This document shows positions 11,320 through 22,649 of a DNA stretch of 64,000 nt, piece by piece. The stretch comes from Acheta domesticus. Lineage: Eukaryota; Arthropoda; Insecta; Orthoptera; Gryllidae. The stretch spans positions 198,769,126 through 198,833,125 of the forward strand of contig JAHLJT010000631.1 in NCBI GenBank assembly GCA_031308135.1. Reading direction: 5' to 3'. The stretch's first letter is position 1. Every line of letters starts with the position of its first letter. A program made the translations under genes and the position numbers. The notes beneath the pieces are model-generated. The model was not told where the DNA came from, searched no databases, and worked only from the letters and a program-made list of their open reading frames with translations.

Positions 11320-11635
11320 CACCCGTACCCAACAGAAGATGAAAAACGACAGATTGCTGCTCAGACAAACCTCACATTGCTACAAGTTAATAATTGGTTT
11401 ATAAATGCCAGGCGACGTATACTGCAGCCAATGCTTGATGCCAGTAATCCTAGTGGAACTGATGGCCAAGCTAGTGCTGGAAATGGACTTGGTAAAAGCT
11501 CATCCACTAAAAAGAACAAAGGGTCAGGCAACGGTAGTAGCAAACCAGCTGCTCAACGTTTTTGGCCAGAAAACATAGCATCACTGCAACCGCAGCTTGG
11601 TCTAGGTGCAGAGTCAAATGGAGCTTCTCATACAG
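11320..11635 (+). CDS. PKNOX: PKNOX/PREP-like TALE homeobox gene, exon with the rest of the homeodomain
   Basis: The acceptor TTACTTCCAG precedes the exon and the donor GTTTGT follows it; it starts in phase 0 and ends after one base of a codon. It encodes [17 protein letters not shown], then [20 protein letters not shown]. That is the TALE loop (PYP), the second helix and the recognition helix with the WFxN signature. Downstream, [13 protein letters not shown] matches the conserved block after the homeodomain in vertebrate PKNOX proteins (QRFWP). Between them is a low-complexity Gly/Ser/Lys linker ([14 protein letters not shown]). The [10 protein letters not shown] and RILQPM signatures separate PREP/PKNOX from MEIS proteins. 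The exon joins 5282-5424 upstream and 15391-15581 downstream with matching phases. Confidence 0.96.
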
Positions 11636-11818
11636 GTTTGTTAGTTGTTAAAAATGTTCCAGTATAACACTTGCTTGAGCAGTGGACTCAATTGTACTGT
11701 GCTTCTTTTGTTTTTGTTACAATTTCCAGTAAAAATAGTTTTGTGTATTATAGTACAGTACAGTATTTCCATTGGTGATTAATACAGAAAGTATATTGTG
11801 ATGATCTGTAAATAAGTT

Positions 11819-12242
11819 TTTATTCTCCTAGACTTGAGTCAAAAATGTAACCTCAAAGGCTCAAAATTGCATACTGTAGTTTTGTGGCTGGATGGTACCA
11901 ATTTTCATTAGTTCAGATAGGGAGCTTGTCAAGATCATACAATCAGATATTTGGATGTTTAATGGAAATAGTTGCCAAGCCTTACAAAAGATTATAGAGA
12001 GAAGGTTTTGAGCTCTAAAATTTCCTTACATATGCAGTTTAAAAGAATTACACTTGTGTTAATTTCTGGTGCATCTGGTGGCTTGGCAACTATTTCCATT
12101 AAACATCCAAATATCTGATTGTATGATCTTGACAAGCTCCCTATCTGAACTAATGAAAATTGGTACCATCCAGCCACAAAACTACAGTATGCAATTTTGA
12201 GCCTTTGAGGTTACATTTTTGACCCAAGTCTAGGAGAATAAA
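11819..12242. mobile_element. foldback MITE with 163 bp arms inside the PKNOX-like intron
   Basis: Bases 11819-11981 are the reverse complement of 12080-12242, with a single difference seen (GAGTC versus GGGTC near the ends). The arms flank a loop of about 98 bases. The termini read TTTATTCTCCTAGACTTG. The four bases AGTT occur on both sides (11815-11818 and 12243-12246), a possible target duplication. No ORF of note is present. If transcribed in the intron it would form a long perfect RNA hairpin. Confidence 0.9.
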
Positions 12243-12249
12243 AGTTGTT

Positions 12250-13299
12250 AATTTTATGACTGTCCGAAATCCTTTTGGATCTTCTTGAACTTTTACATAA
12301 ACAGTGGCTTGCTAAAAAATATTTTAGAAAAGCATACTGTGAAAATGAGTGAATCCACTCAATGGAAAAATTATTTGAAGTTTTTTGTCAGTACCATAAT
12401 AAAATAAAAGCAGAGTTGTCCACAAACAATGAGTTCCCACAAAGGAGTCTACTGACCTGTTCAAGAAACTTGTAAAGTATTTTGAAGTAGTTTGAGCCAT
12501 AGGTCTACTGTGTTTAGAAATGTATAGTGATACTGCATTTTGGGGAGGGAAGCAGCTTTTTAAACATTTTATGGTGTAATGCAGAGCAGTGAAAGTCTGT
12601 TCATAGGCTTTTCACGTTCATACATTGTTTTTTGTAAGTCCCAGATAAATTCCTGTAGTTCCCATGCCAAATTATTTCAGATGTTGTTATGCTAATTGGC
12701 AAACCTCATAACTATATTCCCTTCTCTATTTTCTGTTTACTTTATGATAAAATATGATTAGGAAAGAAGAGCAATAAATAAACGTAAATAACTAATCGAG
12801 CATCTTAAATAATTGAGTTTCCCAGTTTTTATAAGTTCAACGAGAAAGGAAACTGAAATTCTGCTTCCCAGCTATGTTTATTCTTTCCAATGCAAAATTG
12901 TCCAATCTGGACCTAATGCTGATTAACATGACGATATACGTTTTACATTTACACGTTTTTTGTCACTTATATGTTCATATGAAAGTCCCTTTAAGACCAT
13001 ATGACGCCCAATCGATAATGACAGGTGTTGCCAAGAGAGAGAACCTTTACAGTATCGTAGAGGAGCCTACAGAATTTTTGTGTTGAATTAAGTATTGAAG
13101 TTGTTTAATTTCGTCGTTACGCAGGGCGCTTCAGCTGGTTTCAACTCTCCATTTTGGAATTTTGGACAAAACGACCAGATGAAAAAATTGGTCTTTCGGA
13201 GTGAGGGTTTGCATTCTGTTCGCGAACATTGCACAATAAAAATTTGGCACATTTAAAGGAAATATTGAAACTCGAGGGAATGAAAGATTTATAATGACA
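12250..13299. other. intron sequence, nothing recognised
   Basis: AT-rich DNA between two MITEs, without exon signals or family motifs. Confidence 0.5.
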
Positions 13300-13646
13300 T
13301 TTAGGCATGTGTCACATGTGCATTGTGTTGATGCATGTCATCTAATGCTGATGACGTCAGTTGCAACAAGTCACTTAACGTGTGTCGAAGTTTAAGACTG
13401 TATCTAATACAAAACAGCACACAAGCTCATTGCAAGCTTGAAAACGTGTGTTATCTTGACTTACCTTGTAGCTTGAGCATCTTGCTTGAGCTGGGAGCAC
13501 AACCAAGTCTGCCAAGACCACTTGTGTGCCAATTTGCATAAGATACAATGCGAGTTAAGAGTCTTGTGCGCACGCATTGATGCAGCTGACGACATCAGCG
13601 TTAGGTGACGTGTATTAATGCAAAGCTTGTGTAACACATGTCTAAA
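13300..13646. mobile_element. 347 bp MITE-like element with about 65 bp diverged terminal inverted repeats
   Basis: The left end reads TTTAGGCATGTGTCACATGT and the right end, on the other strand, reads TTTAGACATGTGTTACACAA. Further in, ATGCTGATGACGTCAG pairs with ACGCTGATGTCGTCAG. The repeats are spaced evenly over about 65 bases with scattered mismatches, so the element is older than the one at 11819. No clear target duplication and no coding capacity. Confidence 0.65.
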
Positions 13647-13649
13647 GGA

Positions 13650-15023
13650 CTGCTTGCATAAAGGGCTAATGTTAATACTATCTATGCCTGGCCCACATGT
13701 CTTCTAAGTAATAAGTAATGTACTTCAGCCTCCGGTCTCGATCAGATTTTTTTGCAGTGAAAATGTCTGGTTTTCAAAAGTTGCTATCTTTGCTTTTTTT
13801 CAAACTTGTTTCCACTGTTCAACCATCAATAGTTAAAATATTGGGAGAGATTCTGGAACTCAAGAAAATGAGTGCAGATGGTACTTCTCCCCATACATCA
13901 CATACAATTTTTATTGTTGTTTGACTAAGTAAATAAAAAGTAACGTTCACAGCAGTTCCTGTGAGCAGGTCCAAAAGTGGAGAATGTCGGTGTAAAAATA
14001 TTCAGTTTTTGTTTTGTTCATAATATTAAATTTCAGTTATACGTTTTTCTCACTTACGTTTTTTTCACTGCAGCCCCCTGAAAAATGTAGAAGCTAAGTT
14101 TTACTGTTGTTCTCAACCTTTTAGGGCATGAGTTCCATCCTTCCCATTGGACATTTGTTTCAAGTCATGCCTCCTCTGTAACACTATATTAAAGATGAAA
14201 GAAAACTTTGTCGTTTACATTAAACTGATTGGTTTTAAATGTGTGATGTGTAGATTTATTGAACATATATCTTTTCTTGAATAATAACATAAATGCTAGG
14301 GCTGGCATTGTCTTTCACAAGTTTTTCTATATTGGGGATTAATTGTGATAATGCCTTGCTCAATATTCTGATTTTGGGGGGGGAAACACACACACAAGTA
14401 TAGAAAACTCAGATTCATATAGAATGTTGAAAACTGCACCAACAGTCTTGCAATTTAGTCCAGTTTCTTCTGGATTTACAGGCAAATTTCTCAACCAAGT
14501 CTTCAAGATTCATATTTGTGAATTCTGCTTTAGCTTGTGAGACATTTTTAGAATCTCTAGTTCCAAGTTTTTCAGGCTGTTATAATGAAAGTAGATAAAA
14601 TTATTTTCTTACAGAAGTTAGGAGGACAGTGCCCTGGTGCTTCCCTGTCCCAACAGTTACTAAAGTCTGTTTACGTTTCACTTCTTAAGACACCTCCCCT
14701 CAAACTGGTTTCTAGTTACCAAGTAATTTAAAGTTAAAAGTCTTAAATATTGATTTACAATTCTCTAATAGTATTTATAGTAGCAACCATTGATTTATAC
14801 AGAATATGCACTAAAAGATATCTCGGTATGCTGTTACAGCAGGAAAATGACTGAATATGCCAAAATATGCACTATCATTACTACTGTAATAATAAGTTAG
14901 TTTAAATATCGCCCAATTCCCCTATGCTATTTGGATTTTACCCCTTATTTCAACAACTATCAGTTAATGCAGTGCTGCAATTATTTGAATTAGTGCTTTT
15001 TTTAGAGCACAATTATTGTCTTT

Positions 15024-15054
<31 letters not shown>

Positions 15055-15390
15055 TCCTTTGCCCATAAGAAATGAAACTGGTAAGGAGAAAGTTTTAGTT
15101 CAACTACATTTGCAGCCTTCATAGATAAGTACAGGATGTGTGGTTTTTCAGTTTACTAAATTATTTTTATTTTCTTAAATTATTGCCAATTAAACAGTTT
15201 TAAATTTATTTAAACTTAATGTTTAGTTGTGTAAATCAGATAGTAATATTTATAAAGGTATTTTATTTTGACATCCTCAATAAAAATAAAAGCCAAAACT
15301 TGTAAAATTCATTATGAAAATTGAAATAAGAGGTACATTGTAAAAAGTATTGTTCTTGGGACTAAGAAACTGTATGTATGGCATTTGCAG
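13650..15390. other. intron sequence with short simple repeats
   Basis: AT-rich intron. Short (CA)n near 14390 and ATT/TTTA-type runs near 15030-15050 are the only structure seen. Confidence 0.5.
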
Positions 15391-15581
15391 ACTCGTCACT
15401 TATCAGTTCAGGTGCTCTGAGTAGTGAAGAGAGTGAAGGAAGCAGCCAGGATGAAGAGGATGAGGATTATGAGGATGATGAAGAAGGAGAAGCGCACACT
15501 GGTGCACATACTGGTCGAGATGCTCCCACCAGCTTGAAACTGGAGTGCAGTTCGGAGGACTCGGAGCGATCACAACAATGA
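15391..15581 (+). CDS. PKNOX: PKNOX/PREP-like gene, last coding exon with acidic tail
   Basis: The acceptor GCATTTGCAG at 15381-15390 joins this exon to the one ending at 11635, giving a GAC codon across the junction. It encodes DSSLISSGALSSEESEGSSQ, a run of Asp/Glu (DEEDEDYEDDEEGE) and LKLECSSEDSERSQQ, then TGA at 15579-15581. Acidic, serine-rich C-termini are usual in PREP/PKNOX proteins. The open frame and matching phases make the exon safe. In this window the three exons encode 216 residues; the N-terminal part is missing. Confidence 0.9.
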
Positions 15582-18500
15582 CCCTACGATACGGATGCCC
15601 TTGACTGCAGTGCTCACTCTGCCTCAGGGTAGCATAGCTCCCAGGCTGCCAGCAACTTGGGTGTATGTGTCGGTGTAAGTGCTGGCTTGTGTCTCAAGAC
15701 TACAGCAGGCTTTGCAAGCCAGCTTTTGCAATATTTGTAAATTCGGAGACCTTATCATGTTTGCTATATTCCCCCAAAACTGTGGACAAGATACAGAATG
15801 TAGAAACTGTGGGGACAAAGTTGTTAAGAAGGGAATTGGTCCATTCATAAAAATTTGGCAACTAAACCTCCAGTATCCTTTTAAATACACCATGTACAAT
15901 TGTGGTATCCTTGTACCTCAAACAACTTCTTGGAAAATCTTTTTCATTTACCTTGTTTGGAAATCGTTTTTTGGTTTGGAGATGAATTGAAATACATTTT
16001 TATGTCAATTTAGTAAGATTACCATGAAATATTAAATGTCCTAGTTGCACAATTTATTGAAGAAAACATAAAAATGTAAGTGGGTAATCTAGAAGAAAAT
16101 TATAAATTTTGGCATTTTTTTCAAAAATGTGTGAAAGAAGAAGCAGGTGCAATAAGCATTAGTTCAGCTTTCTTGACTAAATAAACATGAATTTCTTTAA
16201 TTTTCCCATAAATCGTAGTGTAATTCTTAGAACCATTTAATTTTCAAAATGTGAAAGGCTGCATTTAATACAAATTTCATTCAGATCATGGATGCATTTT
16301 GTATAGAATTGTGTAATGTTGGTAATAGATGATAAAAGATCATTTAAGGAGCAAGTTGTCAATTCAAGATGTAGAAATTATACATCTTTGGGAATTGATG
16401 TTTTTGTTAATGTTTTTCCTCTTGTCACTGCCGTTTTGGTTCATTTATTACATGACGCAGTGGTGCTCAAAAAATGTTTTGCTATCTTGTACAGTTGTTA
16501 TTTATTATATTAATGAGTCAGGAAAAGTAAATTTCCCTTGTATGGTTCGTGTAAAAGTGCTCTCTAATTTTGATGAAATTTAATTTGTTTAGTGAAGTTT
16601 TTGTGATAGACCAAATTGAAAGCTGACTTGTGCGTATTTAACAAGTATTCATTTCTGAATATTTTTCTATATAGAGCATATACATTGTTATTATTTAGGG
16701 ATTAAATTTTTATTGTCTTGACAATTTATTGTGGAAAAATAGTTCTCCACTATTGTATGAAAGGTGTCACATTCCATTGTACATGTGTGATACAAATATG
16801 CATTCCAAACAAGCACTGCATCAGTCCCATTTTTGTAGTTCTTGGCCTATGCTAGTGTGACATAGTATATAAATGTGCATTGCAAATGCAAATTGTCTAC
16901 TGATTTTTTTTTCAGCCTAATTCTGGTTTCAATTTGGATACAAGAATGAGTCCATAAACATTTATTATTATAATTACTGTGTAATTTTGATGATGAATTT
17001 TCTTGTACATACTGTAAAGTAGATGAATAATTTAAATTAGTGAACTTGGAAGGTTAAGAACTAACCTGTTATGCCAAAATGCGGCTGACCAGAGGTGCAG
17101 CCGTGGTCTGAGTATACGTAAGCATCTGCCAGCCTGTCCCCAAGGGCTCTCTAAAATAAAATTGCTTCTAAATGAGAATATAAAATTGCCTTCCGAGATG
17201 AATTTCCTTTTAGTAACAGATGTGGGCTTTTCTTATTTCTTGTCAAGTAAAATTTTTATTATTGACTGTGTAATTTTTTAACCTACATGTTCAACACATT
17301 TCCACGTGTGTATGTGTATATGTATCATACATTTCTTCTAAAAATGTTAGTGCTGAAAAATTTTTTAATCATAAGTGTTAAATTTGGTAATTTTTCATAT
17401 TGATCAGTGTGCAGTTTTAAAGATGAAATCTCTAATTCCTAAGATTTACATATGCAAATTTACTGTTAATTTTTTCAATAATGTCTAAAATTAACAGCTA
17501 TACGGTGATTGTATACGATTTTATCATTGCTCATAAAAAAGCATTATAGAATGCATAAATGTTTTTACTGCGAAAGGTTCTCTTATGATGTCCACATGGA
17601 ATAATGAAATGCAGAGGTATATGACATTGACTGAATTATCTTTAAGGTTAGATTTGAAAACAGCCCTGGGGACTGGCCCTGCACATCTAAACACTAGTTC
17701 CTGTCAATCTAATATTAAAAATACCAAGTATACGTTTCAGTCTGGAACTGTGTTACAATTTCTAAATATAATAGTTCGAAAGATGTACATTTTAAAACGA
17801 TTCATATTTTATGTATAATATTTCACTACTGTACAGTTTTCCCCCTTCTGTCTTGTAAAATGATTTTTCTAACAAATGTAATTAGGTGAACTGTTTTCAA
17901 ATTGCAAATCTCATTCTTCTTGACAGTCAACAAGATTTACAGTTGATCTATATTAGGTGTGTTTCTGTGTTTCTACTGTAACCACTTTTACTATTTAAGA
18001 CGGTAAATAGTAAGTACGTTTTACAATTGTTAAACCGCCCATGTTGCTCACAATAAGTACTGAGTAAGGTAATGGTTGTCTTTGGAAGTAGTAATATTTC
18101 CCCTTCAATGTTTCTAGCTCACTGTGCTCTGGTGCCCTTCTTTATTTTCTATGTAAATTAAATTTGAATACTCTTCGAGGCATAACCATAAATTAAGTAG
18201 TTGGAACAAGAGAGAAATATATTTGCAGGTCTTAATTTCATTTTTGGGCTGTTTTGATCATGTGCTGTTCCATCTTTTTCATCCTTTTAGAATTTGAAAA
18301 TTTATTTTATTATATGATGCAGTACTCAACATAAGCAGGATTTCATTCACTTGTTCATCCACTATATCTCGGTTTTGTATGTCGGCAGAAAGAAAGTGGT
18401 TCAAGTGTGAGTTAGCTAGGAAGTAGCATAGGTAAAAGAAAATATCAACACTCTAATTGAAGAGCAGCTCAAAAGTAACCTCATAAAATTAAGAGTAAAT

Positions 18501-21500
18501 TATTGTCTTCATTAGGAAAATGACCATAAAATTTGGCTACTGAACAGAAATTTCATTGTCCAAAAATATGAATCCAAATATCTGAACTTTCCCAAATGAA
18601 CCACTTAGGAGTACTCCTTTTACTTCCAGAAATAATTTTATAGTGTTAATTGAATTATTTCCCAAACAATTTGAATTTGAATTATTTTCAAATAAAATTT
18701 GGCGTCCTCATATTAATCTGAATTTGTTACCATTGAGGATTTTCTTTTTCTTTTTTTCTTCCTCAAAAAACTGCTAGCATTGAAAATTGAATGAAATGTA
18801 GGTATGTTATTGCTTTATGTTTTCAAGTTTAAAAATGAAGAGAGGAAATAGCATTTTATAGAATTCATTGTGTAGAGAACATTAAGAAATGATCCTGCTG
18901 AATATTGTATCTCTTAGGCTTTTAGAAGCTTCACAGTTTATGCCTCCTGTTCTCCTATTAAAAAATGGCTTGAAAAGTTCATAAATGAATGTGCAAATGT
19001 GAGTTGTCAATTTTCATGCTACCTAAACAAGGTAGTGTTACATATGTCATTCACTACCTTGGGTAATCATCAGAACTTAATATAATTTATTGCTTTGAAC
19101 AAATTTTCCATATAACTATTTTAGTAGCACCTTGTGCCTTTGCGGATCTCTTTCGGACAGATTTGTTTCCTCCCATAATATTTTATATTTATACAATGTT
19201 TCCTGTTTTGACAAGAAAGCTGCTTTGATAAATCACTAAAATGATTTCACTTAGTCTTTGCCCAAGTCGTACAAACACAATACAACTTTATCATGTTTCT
19301 TGTAAAGAAATTTATGTTGACAGCTCGGCAAAAAATTTATTGGTGAAGACCCAATACGAACTCCTACATTAATGTTAACGCCTCAGTAATGGTGCCAAAT
19401 CAAATTTTTTCCATGTTAAAAATATGTGCCATTCTTTGTCATTAATTATGTGAAGTTTTAACCCTTCAATGTGGTATGCCATCTTTAAATGATAACTTCC
19501 TTCCACCTCTATTTGCAGGCCTGCGACCTAAATACCACGTGATTTTTACTTTCACGCATATTCCTTTCTGACCTGTGATGCCATGAGGAGGCAAAGGGGC
19601 TCCTTAGCAGCTCCAAGTTGGACCACCTGCTCCTATAGTGTCACAGACACCAGTATTTGAATGCTACTGCACCCAAACTCTGCTCCACATTGAATGGTTA
19701 AAAAAATTCAGTTAAATAAATTTTAATTCAGCTTGATTACAGTTGCCTGACTTCAGTATTGTGAATAATGTCTGCAAAAATTATTCTTGTTGAATTTGGT
19801 TTTGGAAGATTTGTTCCAATTATTTAATTGCTTCTTTCTTCGTCTCCAATTTATTGAAGATTAAGTGCCATGTCTCGCCCAAAATTGACACATGACAATA
19901 TATAGTATACGATTGAATTTGCAAATTAAAATAATTTTTATCTGAAAATGGAGGCACTTGTGCATTTGTGCTTTTAGTATATATTCTCCCCTTAGTGTAA
20001 ATTTCTATAAAATTGTATGAATGTATCTTTGTACATTCTACACCTTTATAATGATGGCCTGAATATTATTTACACATTAAGGTCATAAGAAATTGGTCTT
20101 GATTTTGTGCTGTGAGGCCCAGGTTTGATAGTGCTGTTATGAATAGAATTACTATGTACAGTAAAAATGGATTTTGGAATAGCAATGGAAAGATTTCTCT
20201 TTAGTTGTGGGGGAGGGGACGTAATCATTATCTATCAAATTGGAAATGCCCATTTGGAGCTGAGAGTTGGAATGTGGCTTGTTATTTTCACCTTGAATCA
20301 TATAATCCTCCCTTTGTATATAGTGTGCTGTGCCCTATCTTCTTAATTCTGTCAATACTCTGTGTTCCTGCCGAAGCACCAGCTTTAGATCTGCTAGTGT
20401 AGTTTGACTTTTTGTGAAAAATAAAATACAAAGAAATTCTCCTACATAACATACAACCTGTGGTGCTGTTGAAGTATACGTATATGCAATTAATTTAGTC
20501 TCTCTTTAGAGGAAGTTTACTCCTATATGTAGCATGTTCTCTTGGTTTATCTATCTGACTTGTCCGTTGAACTGTGCAAATAAAACCTATCTGGACACTA
20601 CTAAGACTATAAAGTCATAACTTGTTTTTAGCAAAGATGTTTTTTATTGTTATTGTTATTTTTGTAATTTGGCAATTCATAAATGATGGGATAGTACCAA
20701 TTTGTATATTTCACTAAATTTTTACTTTTTGTGAACAATTACAAATTGAAAGCATAGTATTATATTATTCCTTTTCTCCACATTATTGATAGTTATTTTC
20801 ACTTTTATTAATATATTTAGTGGGACACATTACCCTCCTTAAATTTTATTTTTAACATTGATTTTTGCTTAACATTTGTATTGAACCAAATTGACCCAAA
20901 ATTGTTTTTCGGTGTTTGTATTTTAATGAATGATTGTATAGAGTACATGCTCCTTTTACAATTTTTTATCAATATGTACATTAAGACTTAAGATGGAAAA
21001 CCTTTTACTTTACCAAACGCAAAACACTATGCCATACATTCAGGTGTCCCTTGTTGATATTACAATTTATATTTATATTTACCTTGTGTTAAACAAGTCT
21101 GCCTTCATCTGTTCTGAATTTCTTTTTCATTATTTTTTAGTACAAACTGTATATATTCAAGTTTTTAAGCTTTTATGTACCATCATGTATGTATTTGCCA
21201 GCATAAGTAATGCATTACTTATATAAATATATATATATATAATCAGTCTGTGATAAATGTAAGAAGATATTTACTTACAGTAAATGCATTCATCCTGTGA
21301 GATACAGAGGAACAATAATGTGCAAGGGAGGAACGGCAAATTTCTTAAAATAATTTCTCGCAATAATTAGAATTTATGACAATTATGTGCTTTATTGTGT
21401 AGATTGAAAGTAGTATATTCTTTAAAACAGCATGCCTTTTAAGAGATTGGTTTTACAATTATTATGAAGAGATTTGTGAATTTTTCCAGAGACTAGAAAA

Positions 21501-22640
21501 CCACATTCAAAATTGCACCAATTAAGTCCATTTTTTCTTTTTATCAATGTTGTTCATTTGTTTCCTTCAGTTTATATTCTTTATTGAAAAAGTGTCACTT
21601 GAGTCTGAAAACCTGATTGAAACAATTCATTGTTCCAATGTTTTTCAAGGTTCAAATTAGAGTTATGTTTATAGCTACAGTATTGTAAATTTAAAAATAA
21701 TTACAGGATTTATAAGCATTATATACATCTGTATACCATAAGCCAATTGCTGTGAAATTACACCACAGCACTCCTTTGAGGACATGTTTTCACTTATTTT
21801 TAATAGTATTAGTGTATGATTTAGTCACTTTTTTTAAGTGTTGAATAATACAAGAAATGTTCATAAAGGTCTTGCATTAAGAAATTCATGCCATCAAGTT
21901 GTTCAAATTAATAAAAGTCTGCTTTGATGGGCACATGTGTTAGTTTTTTTTTGGAAACATCGTTACCTAAACCATACAAATACATCTTTTTGATTCCTTT
22001 TTCAGGATAATTACAGGTCTCTCAGCGACCTACTTTTTAAACTATTTCATCACATTCCTCACTTTCTGCCAAAACTCATGATTTTTTTCCTCCTTTTCAT
22101 CATTTCCTTCACAAAAATGGAATTGGTTGAATTTTTTATGTATAAAATGGGAATTATTAACTCTAAAACTAAATAGAGACTTTGAGACGAAGAAGAAAAG
22201 TAAACACAGCTGGAAAAAAGTCAGCAAAGTATTTCTATTTGGAAACAAAGATGAATAAATAAATAAGCTCACAAGCTTGGAAAGAGGGTTGGAGAGTAAA
22301 AAGACCAGTGAACACCACCATGAGATTTTACACGTGCAGGGCCAAGGGGAGGTTACGGAAAGAATATTGTGCACTCGCTTGGTGACTTGTAAATATTGCA
22401 ATGTTATGGTCACAATAGAAGAATCCACAGCTGAATGTCAAGGGGTACAACAGTTTAATACTAGTTTAAATGATTTGTTTGAATACTTTCACATATCCAG
22501 TAAGCATGATTCAGGAAAAGTGGAGATTGCTGGATTTCAATCCCTCATATAAGAAAATTTAATTATATTATGCATTTTTATTTTTCTTGCACTTACTAAC
22601 GTAAGAAGAGTTTGTAATCGTGCACCAGAAAACTGTGAAT
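15582..22640 (+). other. likely long 3' UTR of the PKNOX-like gene and downstream intergenic DNA
   Basis: No exon with splice signals or protein-family motif is present in 7 kb, and no repeat with clear ends was found. AT richness, lack of transposons and orientation fit a long 3' UTR followed by intergenic DNA. Possible AATAAA signals lie at 20420 and 21910, among others, so the transcript end cannot be fixed. Two UGUAUAUA (Pumilio-type) motifs sit at 20315 and 21148. ORFs near 22.0-22.5 kb on both strands have no recognisable domain. Where the UTR ends is inference. Confidence 0.45.
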
Positions 22641-22649
22641 TTTCGACAC

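Noticed and set aside
15624..15990. Overlapping ORFs on both strands just after the PKNOX-like stop
   Set aside because: They lie in the presumed 3' UTR, lack splice signals and show no family motif.
22042..22552. ORFs of 128 (-) and 91 (+) codons overlapping each other
   Set aside because: Composition follows AT-rich DNA, no recognisable domain, no splice context.
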